64,000 nt of DNA from Sipunculus nudus (lineage: Eukaryota; Annelida; Sipuncula; Golfingiida; Sipunculidae), in NCBI GenBank assembly GCA_026874595.1, contig CM049315.1, positions 4,274,664 through 4,338,663 on the forward strand, read 5' to 3'. The notes below the pieces were generated by a model. That model made no database searches, was not told the origin of the DNA, and worked only from the letters and a program-made list of their open reading frames with translations. The position numbers and the translations under genes are program-made. Shown here in pieces: positions 1 through 11,689 of this stretch (positions are counted from its first letter, which is position 1; the number at the start of each line of letters is the position of its first letter).

Positions 1-1700
1 GCTATCAGTTAATCAGTATACTAGGTCATCATCCTGATCAAGGCTGTTGTACTGCTCACTACACAAGGCTATCAGCTACTCGGTGTACAATATCATTAGG
101 ATACCCAAAGCTGTGGGACAGCTCACTAAGCACGGCTATCAGGTACTCAGTATACAATATCATTAGGATACCCAATGCTGTGGGACAGCTCACTAAGCAC
201 GGCTATCAGCTACTCAGTATACAATATCATTAGGATACCCAATGCTGTGGGACAGCTCACTACACAAGGCTATCAGCTACTCAGTATACAATATCATTAG
301 GATAATCAAAGCTGTAGGACAGCTCACTAAGCACGGCTATCAGCTACTCAGTATACAATATCATTAGGATACCCAAAGCTGTGGGACAGCTCACTAAGCA
401 CGGCTATCAGGTACTCAGTATACAAAATCATTAGGATACCCAAAACTGTGGGACAGCTCACTAAGCACGGCTATCAGCTACTCAGTATACAATATCATTA
501 GGATACCCAAAGCTGTGGGACAGCTCACTAAGCACGGCTATCAGCTATTCAGTATACAATATCATTAGGATACCCAAAGCTGTGGGACAGCTCACTAAGC
601 ACGGCTATCAGCTACTCAGTATACAATATCATTAGGATACCAAAAGCTGTGGGACAGCTCACTAAGCACGGCTATCAGGTACTCAGTGTACAATATCATT
701 AGGATACCCAATGCTGTGGGACAGCTCACTAAGCACGGCTATCAGGTACTCAGTATACAATATCATTAGGATACCCAATGCTGTGGGACAGCTCACTATA
801 CATGGATATCAGCTACTCAGTATACAATATCATTAGGATACCCAAAGCTGTGGGACAGCTCACTAATCACGGCTATCAGCTACTCAGTATACAATATCAT
901 AAGGATACCCAAAGGTGTGGGACAGCTCACTAAGCACGGCTATCAGGTACTCAGTGTACAATATCATAACGATAACCAAAGCTGTGGGACAGCTCACTAA
1001 GCACGGCTATCAGCTACTCAGTATACAATATCATTAGGATACCCAAAGCTGTGGGACAGCTCACTAAGCACGGCTATCAGCTATTCAGTATACAATATCA
1101 TTAGGATACCCAATGCTGTTGGAGAGCTCACTAAGCACGGCTATCAGCTACTCAGTATACAATATCATTAGGATACCCAATGCTGTGGGACAGCTCACTA
1201 AGCACGGCTATCAACTACTCAGTATACAATATCATTAGGATACCCAAAGCTGTGGGACAGCTCACTAAGCACGGCTATCAACTACTCAGTATACAATATC
1301 ATTAGGATACCCAAAGCTGTGGGACAGCTCACTAATCACGGCTATCAGCTACTCAGTATACAATATCATTAGGATACCCAAAGCTGTGGGACAGCTCACA
1401 AAACACGGCTATCAGCTACTCAGTATACAATATCATTAGGATACCCAAAGCTGTGGTACAGCTCACAAAACACGGCTATCAGGTACGCAGTATACAATAT
1501 CATTAGGATACCCAATGCTGTAGGACAGCTCAGTATACATGGCTATCAGGTTCTCAGTATACAATATCATTAGGATACCCAATGCTGTGGGACAGCTCAC
1601 TATACATGGCTATCAGGTACACAGTATACAATATCATTAGGATACCCAAGGCTGTGGGACAGCTCACTATACATGGCTATCAGCTATTCAGTATACAATC
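1..1700. repeat. 67-bp tandem repeat array
   Basis: About 25 head-to-tail copies of a 67-bp unit containing GGCTATCAGCTACTCAGTAT, then ACAATATCATTAGGATACCC, then CTGTGGGACAGCTCACTAA. The period was measured from successive GGCTATC starts (for example 134 and 201). Copies differ by scattered substitutions such as CAGCTACTC/CAGGTACTC and AAAGCTG/AATGCTG. The array starts before the window, so its full length is unknown. No open frame persists. Confidence 0.95.
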
Positions 1701-2420
1701 TGCCAGGCTGCTTAAGGCTGTGATACTGCTCATTTAACAAAGCCATGAGTTACTCAGTAAGCAAGGTGGTCAGACTCCCATAGGCTGTGGGACTGCTTAC
1801 TAAAGAAGGCTATCAGCTACTCAGTATACAAGTCCGTCAGGGTGTTCAGGGCTGTTGGACTGCTCACTAAACAAGGATATCAGCTACTCAGTATACAAGG
1901 TCGTCAGGTTTCTCAAGACTGTTGGACTGTTCACTAAACAAGGTTATGAGCTACTCAGCATACAACAAGGTCGTCAGGCTGCACAAGGCTGTGGGACTGC
2001 TAACTAAAGAAGGCAACCAGCTACTCAGTATGCAATGTCATCTGGCTGTTCAAGGCTGAGGGACCGCTCACTAAACAAGGCTATCAGCTACTCAGCATAC
2101 AAGGTCGTCAGGCTGTTCAAGCTGTGGGACTCTTCACTAAACAAGGTTATGAGCTACTCAGCATACAAGGTTGTCAGGCTGCTCAAGGCTGTGGGACTGT
2201 TCACTTAACAAGGCTATCAGCTACTAAGCATACAAGGTCGTCAGGCTGCACAAGGCTGTTGGACTGCTTACTAAAGAAGGTAATCAGCTACTCAGTATAC
2301 AATGTCATCTGGCTGTTCAAGGCTGAGGGACCGCTCACTAAACAAGGCTATCAGCTCCTCAGCATACAAGGTCGCCAGGCTGCTCAAGGCTGTGGAACTA
2401 CTCACTGGACCACGTTGCGG
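1700..2420. repeat. Diverged 67-bp tandem repeat block
   Basis: About 11 copies that keep the 67-bp period and the GGCTATCAGCTACTCAG core, but replace the ATATCATTAGGATACCC part with AAGGTCGTCAGGCTGCTCAAGG. This older or differently homogenised variant joins the regular 67-bp array to the 42-bp array. A 131-codon open frame at 2124-2519 lies inside it and is treated as a by-product of the repeat. Confidence 0.9.
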
Positions 2421-2484
2421 AGAGATCCACTCAGCAGGGTTTTGGGAAGACTCGTCGCTAAATATGGCTGCGTGACTGATTACA

Positions 2485-4020
2485 AAACAAGGTTGTTGGG
2501 CTACTCATTGCAATTATGATATGACTGAACAAGGTTGTTGGGCTACTCACTACATTTATGATATTACTGAAGAAGGTTGTTGGGCTACTCACTACATTTA
2601 TGATTTGACAGAACAAGGTTGTTGGGCTACTCACTACATTTATGATATGACTGAACAAGGTTGTTGGGCTACTCACTACATTTATGATATGACTGAACAA
2701 GGTTGTTGGGCTACTCACTACGTTTATGATATGACTGAACAAGGTTGTGGGGCTGCTCACTACATTTATGATATGACTGAACAAGGTTGTTGGGCTGCTC
2801 ACTACATTTATGATATGACTGAACAAGGTTGTTGGGCTGCTCACTACATTTATGATATGACTGAACAAGGTTGTGGGGCTACTCACTACGTTTATGATAT
2901 GACTGAACAAGATTGTGGGGCTGCTCACTACATTTATGATATGACTGAACAAGGTTGTGGGGCTGCTCACTACATTTATAATATGACTGAACAAGGTTGT
3001 GGGGCTGCTCACTACATTTATGATATGACTGAACAAGATTGTGAGGCTGCTCACTACATTAATGATATGACTGAACAATTTGTGGGGCTGCTCACTACAT
3101 TTATGATATGACTGAACGAGGTTGTGGGGCTGCTCACTACATTTATGATATGACTGAACAAGGTTGTTGGGCTACTCACTACGTTTATGATATGACTGAA
3201 CAAGGTTGTTGGGCTGCTCACTACATTTGTGATATGACTGAACAAGGTTGTTGGGCTGCTCACTACATTTATGATATGACTGAACAAGGTTGTTGGGCTA
3301 CTCACTACATTTATGATATGACTGAACAAGGTTGTTGGGCTACTCACTACATTTATGATATGACTGAACAAGGTTGTTGGGCTACTCACTACATTTATGA
3401 TATGACTGAACAAGGTTGTTGGGCTGCTCACCACATTTATGATATGACTGAACAAGGTTGTTGGGCTGCTCACTACATTTATGATATGACTGAACAAGGT
3501 TGTTGGGCTACTCACTACATTTATGATATGACTGAACAAGGTTGTTGGGCTACTCACTACGTTTATGATATGACTAAACAAGGTTGTTGGGCTGCTCACT
3601 ACATTTATGATATGACTGAACAAGGTTGTGGGGCTGCTCACTACATTTATGATATGACTGAACAAGGTTGTTGGGCTACTCACTACGTTATGATACGACT
3701 GAACAAGATTGTGGGGCTGCTCACTACATTTATGATATGACTGAACAAGGTTTGGGGCTGCTCACTACATTTATAATATGACTGAACAAGGTTGTTGGGC
3801 TGCTCACTACATTTATGAAATGACTGAACAAGGTTGTTGGGCTGCTCACTACATTTATGATATGACTGAACAAGGTTGTGAGGCTGCTCACTACATTTAT
3901 GATATGACTGAAAAAATTGTTGGGCTGCTCACTACATTTGTGATATGACTCAACAAGGTTACGGGGTTGCTCACTGCATTTATGATATAATTTAACAAGG
4001 TTGTGGGGCTGCTCATTTAA
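2485..4020. repeat. 42-bp tandem repeat array
   Basis: About 36 copies of a 42-bp unit reading ATGACTGAACAAGGTTGTTG then GGCTACTCACTACATTTATGAT. Main variants are TGTTGGGCTACT, TGTTGGGCTGCT and TGTGGGGCTGCT. Because 42 is a multiple of three, frames stay open on both strands for 200 codons (14-residue repeats such as MTEQGCWATHYIYD on plus and FSHIINVVSSPTTL on minus). It decays into single diverged units near 4020-4100. No signal peptide, splice structure or codon-position bias supports a protein. Confidence 0.95.
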
Positions 4021-4099
4021 AACCCATCAAAGTTGTGGGTATGCCCTCTGTATTAAGTAAAAGGTAACAACAAGTTTGTGGGACTGTTCAGTCAGCTCT

Positions 4100-6360
4100 G
4101 AGGATTTGGAGATACAATGTTAATGGAACTCGTGTAGTTTTACAGTCAATTTATTCTAAATCATCAATAAAATCACTATAATTACTTGAGATATGAAACC
4201 GGATGTCTTGCGAGTAGTGTATATAAAAACGACTTTCATTTAATGTAAGGCTTCTCATGTTTGACGGATTTGTTGGTGTAACGTGTCAAATGGTATCCAT
4301 AGAAACGAGCGGTCCCAGTGCAGTAAATATATGCATGCAGAAAGACTGCAAACCTCAGGTCGGTTCATTCTGGATTATTTCCAACTATTAATGAACAAAA
4401 TGCACGCGCTTTAATCATTAGATGGTCAAAATAACATGTGTTATCTCTTGTGTATTTAGTGGAAGAGCAGCAGGCACTATGGTCAATAATTTATCTTTTA
4501 GCTGATTACACATCAGTATTTATCCACTGGTTCGGTTTTAATTCTGAAACTGATGAACCAATTCAACGAGTTTTCTAAAGCATTCTAAATGCTTAATTGC
4601 GAGTTATTAACTAATTACTACCGATTAAAATTTTAGAAATTGTAATAAATTTGAATACTTCTACAAATAAAACTACCACAGAGGAAACCCTGCTTAAAGG
4701 AAAATACGCGAAATGCATAAATTAAAATTGCTATACACACGAAAGTTTCCCACCAGGGAAACGTCCATATTAGAATGTTTCTTTATTAAAAAATATACAT
4801 CAAACTTCCGGCTCACCAAATCTCTTTTAATTTTCCTGTGGATTAAAAATACATTCACGATAAGCTTCCATAAAAGAAAGTATCAACACGCAGGACATGT
4901 GACTCCGAAACGGAAATCGTCGCACAGCTAGGAAAGCATCTTCACTGGAAATGTAGAAATCGTTTGTACAAGAAGATGTCGCCCAGGAAAATGTTCACAC
5001 AGGGCAATTTCCTGTGATACATAAATAAATCCCCACTTGAAACCTTCTCGTAGGAAAACTTTTTCATAAAAAATCAAGACAATTTTGTACAGAAACTTGC
5101 TGTAGTTATCTCTTGACACAAATAAAAATTCAAATATGCACTAGAAGTGAAACAAGGTGAAAATTTGTTATGGGATCATAACTGAAATGGGATTTCAGTT
5201 ATGGGGATCCTCTTATGGAAAAGCGTAGCAAGGGTAGATTGGGATATTTGCAAAATAAACAGAAAAAATGGAGGCAGTCAAGCCAATTTCTTACCAATAA
5301 TGGCTAATAAACTGTTCTGGAGCAAAAATAAATTATGTAGAACTAGAAGTGCTCTTATCAGGAAATTGTTAAGATTTCAACTCCTGTTGGTTTTTTTAGA
5401 CTACCATGCTGTCATGTTTATCTTTTGTCACATGACCCTGTCCTTGACCTTATTGATATGAGAAAAGTTGTCCTCTGATTATTGTTCCAAATAAATTAGA
5501 GTAAATATTGTTTCCATAACTTCCATAGGCAAATTTGTTAAAACCTTAAAAGATATAGCCATAAACTTATAAAGGAATTATTGTGGCCATATATTTTCAT
5601 TTTCTCATAAGTATTATTCATAAAATAGGATTTTTTAAAATATATTTATCAGCAATAAATTACTTTGGTACACCAGAGGTCAGGTCACAGGTCAGGTCAT
5701 GGGTGACCAGGGTTCATGCCTCAGCAACATGGCTGTGTCAGTGATGGTCTTCTGCTCTTCTCTTCATGATAAAATGCTGTTATATCATATATAACATAAA
5801 CAGGAGACTCCACATGTATGGAAACTGATATATAAAGGATATATAGGTAGAGTGAACATAGTTAAAGCTGCATCTTATTCTTAATTACTCTTTCATTCTT
5901 TCCTTCTGATAAATCAAAAGGACCGCTACGATATTTCGTAAGAACATATTCAAGGCTGAGTATGGAGCCCGGGTCACCTGGTGTGTAATTCTCAGCCTTG
6001 CACCAAGGCAAGGTGAAAATGTATCACACAGAGGGAATCCTGTAGAAGAAAAATTACCCTGTAGATTACATTATTGTCCAATTGGATACAGAAAAATATA
6101 CAGTTCTGGAAAATCTTCCACCCGAAAACTTATACGGGAAACCTCAACACTGAAAACAAAAATTACCTACAAAATAGTTTTCCGCACAAGACTATTTCTG
6201 TACATTGAAATTCATGTAGGTTAAAAAATCTCCTGTCACATGTATGATATACTATACTTTCAATGGAGCTATGTATAATCGAGTTGCCATATGCATGCAC
6301 CTTTATATCTATAACATAGCACACTTATGAATTGTCTATATAGTACAAAGTTTATGATGG
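4100..6360. other. Non-coding stretch, no gene seen
   Basis: AT-rich single-copy-looking DNA. Open frames are short (under 90 codons) and not recognisable. The parts 4690-5110 and 6046-6200 contain loosely spaced GGAAA/TTTCC motifs (ACCAGGGAAACG, CAGGAAAATG, TAGGAAAACT) suggesting an old diverged repeat, but no fixed period could be established. Confidence 0.5.
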
Positions 6361-6365
6361 TGGGG

Positions 6366-6500
6366 TCCACTGATCCATTTGGGATTGGTTGTCCTTATGA
6401 CGACCTTGTATAATTTAGTGATATATAAATAAGGGCCGCCCTTGACGAAAATTATCTCTGAAAATTTAAAATTTTCTAAAATATCTTAAGAAATAACCAT
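6366..6500. repeat. Dispersed repeat F, copy 1
   Basis: Contains TTGGTTGTCCTTATGACGAC, GGGCCGCC and AAATAACCATGGTAAC in order. The same order recurs at about 10985-11100 and 13150-13300, with a shorter trace at 11165-11225. It has no coding capacity and the family is not identified. It abuts the start of dispersed element A. Confidence 0.6.
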
Positions 6501-7570
6501 GGTAACTAGCTGCTCCCGTGGAAAATCCACGGCTCTATCTGATGCATATTTTTGTAATGAGCTGATAGGAACTAAACTACGCATATTTTAAGCGTAAGGT
6601 TTTGCAGGAACTTTTGTCCTGTGTTTCACATATATGATATAAAGATTACTTCTGCTAGAATTCTCCAGGAACACCCTCCCCCAAAATAACAACATAGAAA
6701 GAAAAATTCTAGAAATCACATCAAAAAATATTTTTTTCCCGATAAACAACATAGGTCCGACAGATTCATTGCTTGTGAAATATCGTAGATATAACGATTG
6801 TATAAAGAAGCATTCTATCGTGAAATTATATAAAAAATTCTTTGTATTAGTTGAAGCTCAGGCGACATCGTAAAACACGATGTTTATTCACTGTAGTCAG
6901 TTAAGGTTATAGTCTAAGGCATGTTAACAGACACATGCGTTATTTGTATACACATGCATATGTCGTTGAAGTCTCTTGTACGCGAAACGTATAGGTGCAA
7001 ATGTAAAAAAAATAGGCCCGGATAAATATATGTTCCAACAGTATTAAATTTTTGATTTAAGTACTGTAAATTGTCATTGAATAAGCAGAACTGAAGCAAA
7101 ATTGACAACTCTCCCAGATAAAAAGAAAGCAGGATAATATATTTCGATGAAAGCATTTAGCAAAGAAACCACTTCAGCCTTGGTTCGTTGCATTATCTTT
7201 CAGCAAATTAACGCAAAATGTAATATACAGATTTTGTAGAAAATTTGTAGAGGTAGAGTAAAACTGCACCCGTAATCCATTTCATTGTTGGAGGTAATCG
7301 GAATCATCATATTTTTTCCCTAAGTGTCATAATCACCATTCCACAAAGGAATAATTAAAAGGGGCTATTCCTTTGTCCCCCAGTAGAAGTCGCCCATTCA
7401 TATGATGTTGTTCTGCCACTCGCCTGTTGAACCCATGTTTCTGAACCATGACAATGTTTACCATGAAACATGCACGTATGAACGAACGACTGATTAGTAG
7501 ATTCCGGCGGGGGTTTCAAAGTCCCCAAGAGATTGAGGACCCTTAGAAGTGTGTGCAAACCCCCCCCCCC
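6496..7570. repeat. Dispersed element A, left part (copy 1)
   Basis: The stretch from CTAGCTGCTCCCGTGG to about 7090 matches 29527-30165 in the same orientation with many substitutions. A further piece, GAACGAACGACTGATTAGTAG at 7484 onward, matches 30171-30235. About 390 bp present here (7090-7480) are missing from copy 2. No protein is encoded. Confidence 0.75.
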
Positions 7571-7930
7571 CCAGGGCTTCCTTTTGAAAAAACTGTTTTC
7601 AAACAACCCATAAATCAGTCGAACTATTTAAACCATGGTTATCATGGAAAGATACTTCTGAATGTCTAAAAAATCAACATACCTGTAAACCTATTAAACG
7701 GTGATCGTGTTAAGGGTCTCAGCTCTTTGTGTCCACTCAACGAAAAATGCTCCCTATTAAAAGATTCATGTGGACATGTGTTCCACGCCTGAATTTAAAA
7801 TCTTTACTTCTTTTTGACAGAGTAAAATTCCTTAATAGGCGATATGATGGAAATGGGGTTCAGTGGGGTTTACAGGTCGCCTCCTAAAAAGCCTGACAGG
7901 TGAAAATTGTTTTGCTGAACATTTGTAGAG
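7340..7930. repeat. Element A internal segment, first copy
   Basis: Resembles 10043-10700 in order: TTTGTCCCC, then TTGTTCTGCCACTCGC, then AAACCATGGTTA, AAATCAACATAC, and CGCCTCCT. The two copies are direct repeats separated by the TTA-flanked TIR element at 7936-9966. A run of about 14 C lies at 7560-7574. Confidence 0.6.
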
Positions 7931-7935
7931 TTTTA

Positions 7936-9966
7936 AGGGGTGAACCCACCAAGGCCGACACGCATCTCGACACAGTGCGATGCAGGCCGACACAGAAATC
8001 AGGCGACACACACCGACACTTGGTTGTGTCGGTTTGTGTCGCCTAGCGTGTCGTGAAGTGTGTCGTGCAGCCAAAATAACAAACCAATTGACTGACACAT
8101 CCGCGACACACATTGGGGTTCATGACACGGAGATTATCGCGTGTTGGCCGGAAGTTGACCGTTTTAGATTATCTGTTGCAAGTGTTTAGCAATAAAGCCA
8201 TAGCCACTTTATATTTATATTTTGAATTTTAAGACATAAACAAGACAAAGGCTCCGATGACAATCGGGCGCGTTTGAGCGATACTCACATGAGCCCTGTT
8301 TTTCAGGAAATATGAGGGGGGCAATCCACCGAGTTCGGGCAAAAGCCCCGTTCATGATAATGAGGACAGTATAGCAACCAGCCAGAATATAAAAAAAACT
8401 TTCTCAATATCATTTTCCAACACATAATACGGTAAGTATAATTTGAGAATAAAAGTTATTTTTGCTTAGTTTTCATTAATTGTTTGAACATTCACGATAT
8501 CATAAATTTCTTGTTATGAGATGCGCAATTGAAAGAGAATTGATATAAATATTAAGAAACAAGAAACTGAAAATATGATCTCGAAATCGTTAAGTACAAA
8601 AGTACGCGTTTTATTCCCCTAAAAAGAGAAGGGGACACATGAAGCTTTGTCCCCGTTATACTTTGTCCATTTCACTAAAAAGGGTGGGGGACATGCTGCG
8701 GGCCCCCCCCCCCCCCCCCCCATCACCAAGAGGCCCATGATTACTGACGTTGCTGACGTCGATGACATCGATACTTTATATTAAATGTTGCTACCATTAA
8801 ATTAAATATTTATTTATTTTTTAATTTTGTGATCACAGTAGGGCATGTATATGGGTTTATAATTTTACCATTTTACCTTTACTTGAATCAAGTGTTAGCG
8901 CAACAATTTCCCCAGGTGCTTATATACCGGCCAAAGCCCCGTTTGACTAATATTCTTTGAATGATCAATGCCTTGAGGGAGGGGTAAATGTTCAACAACT
9001 GAATATTATCATGACATGGAAATAGCGTATGATTTTCCAGAACGAATATAAATTAATGGTGGGAAAGGGGGAGTGCAAAGGGATCTTAAACAAGATCGTT
9101 GTTTTAATTTTCAGTAGACTTTCCAGTAAATGAGGTTAAGGCAACGGGGTCTGAAAAAGTTTGTACTCCACATATAACGTATTTCAAGCCTTCTATCAAA
9201 CGACAAACATGGCTCATCCCGTGGTATGAGATTATATCCACCCTAAAGAGGAAGAGCAGCCCCTGCGGTTTTGCTCAGGTTTGTGTTTTGTTTTAAAGGA
9301 CCTGCTTTAAAGGACCTGATACATAAAATAAAGCTTTTTTTTATCAGTTTTTAAACTGATTTGGTGTTTTTTATTTATTCAATATCAAGTATAAATGCAG
9401 AATATAATGAATATGCTGTTTATTAAAAAATAAGAAACATTATATATTCAGAATTTTTATGCAGAATTGATATACAAAGAAAAATGGAGCGTATCGTCAA
9501 TACATATCGGATATCGAATTGAGTGTGCCTAAATAGGCAGACCGATACCCAGTCCTAGGCAGGACCGATGCAAGATAACAGAAAACTGTCTCCTGATTGG
9601 CTGGAAGTGACCTTGACATTGACCCACTCACTCCACGTAGTGCTGCGTGTCGGTATGTGCTGTGAAAAGTACGTCGCACGTCCAGTTCCACTGCACGATC
9701 CGTGTCGAGTTGTGTCGAGAAGAAACCGACGCAACCCGACACGCGTTTTCATCGCACGACAAATCGAACATGTTCGATCGTGTCGCAAGGCCCGCGATGC
9801 TAAGCCGACACGCTTCTTGTGTCGTGTGCTTCTCCACGATGTGTCGTGTGAGCTAATCCACTGCCACGACACAGGCGGACGTCGCGACACACTGGACGTC
9901 TTCTGTGTCGTAAAGCGTGTCGAGAGACGTGTCGGGACGCGTGTCGGCTTTGGTGGGTTCACCCCT
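7936..9966. mobile_element. Harbinger-like TIR element, non-autonomous
   Basis: A 2031-bp element with terminal inverted repeats beginning AGGGGTGAACCCACC. About 28 bp of TIR match with one mismatch (AAGGCC versus AAAGCC). It is flanked by TTA at 7933-7935 and TTA at 9967-9969, which fits the 3-bp TWA duplication of the PIF/Harbinger superfamily. Both ends are packed with CGACAC/GTGTCG hexamers: about 10 in the left 200 bp and about 14 in the right 330 bp. The interior has no open frame above about 70 codons, so no transposase is visible. Overlapping frames of 135-143 codons at 9555-9986 lie in the GTGTCG-rich end on both strands and are not credible genes. The superfamily call rests on the TSD and TIR only. 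Confidence 0.75.
8700..8722. repeat. Poly(C) run
   Basis: About 20 consecutive C after GGGGGACATGCTGCGGG, inside the Harbinger-like element. Confidence 0.9.
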
Positions 9967-10039
9967 TTAGGGTAAACACATATCAAATTTCATTTTGGGG
10001 GTAATAAGAACTACTACAATATATATTTTCTAATAAACC

Positions 10040-10910
10040 ATTATGACAAAGGACCATTTCTTTGTCCCCGTGTGGAAGCCACCCATTCGTATATATTTGT
10101 TCTGCCACTCGCAAAGTAATCTCGTGTTATTGAAGCATGACAGTGTTCATACATGAAACGCATACACGTGAACAGGTTCTGATGGAGGTCTGCACGCCCT
10201 GACTACAGATTCTAGTTTGTTATCAATTTAAAGAAGTACTGGGGATATTTTTCATGTTTCACTGTCCCTACAGACAACGGATCTTAACAAATATATGTGA
10301 ATGATAATTAAGTTGTGGGGCTTCTTTTTGAAAAAAATCATAAAACACATGACTTGGCCGAACTTTTGAAACCATGGTTAACATCGAAAGATATTTTGAA
10401 TGTTTAAAAAAATCAACATACCCGTAACCTATAAAAATTGTCAAACGGTAGTCACATAACTGGACTCAGTGCGCAGTGTTGACCAAACTGAAAAGCCCTT
10501 GCATTAAAAGCGGAGTCAAGTGGAAAATTCCTTTAGAGGCGTAACAATGGATATTGGGGATCAATGGGGATTATAGTGGACCCGCGTGACCGCGTATTGC
10601 ACGGAAAAGATTTTAGGGCAGGACATGCGCTCTGGCCAGTCTTAAGAGGCCAGTGAAAAACCCCGAGGCGCCTCCTGAAAAAGCGTCACAGGCGTCGAGG
10701 ACTTTGCAGCACAAAAGAAATAGGGGCACCTAATGGGGATATATTAAAATTATTAATTATACAGCTTAATATGGCATAATCCCGCAAAATAAATCAAACT
10801 TGTCCTATAAGAGCACACCACCGATACGTCTGCCGAATTTGGAGGGTAAAATCAGAACGGAAGCAGGTAAACCGTGGTCTAGAAAAAAACCAACTCCGTA
10901 TTAATTATAT
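10040..10910. repeat. Element A internal and right part (copy 1)
   Basis: The first part repeats 7340-7930. The second part (about 10626-10910, with GGCGCCTCCTGAAAAAGCGT, GAACGGAAGCAGGTAAACCG and CTCCGTATTAATTATATAGA) matches 30240-30432. Element A therefore continues on the far side of the Harbinger-like insertion. Confidence 0.65.
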
Positions 10911-10984
10911 AGAGAGACGATAGATTGAGTGAACGTTGTGTCAAGAACTAGGTTTTTCATAACCAAAGAGTCCATTGGAATCAT

Positions 10985-11225
10985 TATAACAAAGGATTAG
11001 ATCGTATTTTAATTTTTTTATATGCAAATTAGGGCCGCCATTAAAGAAAGTTATATTTCCTTTAATATGTCAAGAACTGACCATGATAACAAGTCAAACA
11101 TTCTGTTTAAACCCTATAGGTTTTCATTGTCAAAAATTTAAATATACCCGTATTCACAACTGCTTAGATTTTTTTAACAATTTAATATGGAATTTGGGGC
11201 CGCCTTTGATGGAAATTTGCATTGA
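10985..11225. repeat. Dispersed repeat F, copies 2 and 3
   Basis: GGGCCGCCATTAAAGAAAG and AAGAACTGACCATGATAAC at 11030-11095 match copy 1. A second short piece (GGGGCCGCCTTTGATGGAAA) is at about 11195. No coding potential. Confidence 0.5.
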
Positions 11226-11689
11226 TACACGAGGTTGTCATCCAGAAAATTAGTGACCAAATGTTTATTTATATTTACGACGTTAATGTAAACTTTTATT
11301 TAGTATAATGATCTAGTTATCTCGGCATACTCTGTGTCATATATACTAGGAGCATAAAGAAGATCATCTGTAAACAGTCATATTTATTTCATGTCGAACA
11401 GAACTTCAAGTACAGCCCGCACCAGGAAGTGCTGTTATACCGTTTATGAAATTTAGATACAAATCTTTAATGCATTACATTAATACACATTGTGGTTCAA
11501 CGTTATGATATTAACCTTCATACATTAACATATGGTCAAGCGATATACATATACAAACCAAATATATATTTATATATACTTTCAACTGATTATTACTGAA
11601 TGGATTGAATCAGAGTAATGTGATCATTTTTGTTAATTGAAAGTTTTTTCCCCCTGTGATCTAACTGGTATAAAATATTATATATGTGT

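Noticed and set aside
2458-3740. About 200-codon frames on both strands with 14-residue repeats
   Set aside because: A 42-bp unit keeps frames open automatically; there is no start context, splice structure or domain.
7936-9966. piggyBac assignment for the large TIR element
   Set aside because: The left flank could be read as TTAA, but the right flank reads TTTA; TTA on both sides fits exactly, so a 3-bp TSD is preferred.
9555-9986. Arg/Thr-rich frames of 135-143 codons on both strands
   Set aside because: They lie in the GTGTCG-rich subterminal part of a TIR element; GC-rich hexamer repeats create stop-free frames in several phases.
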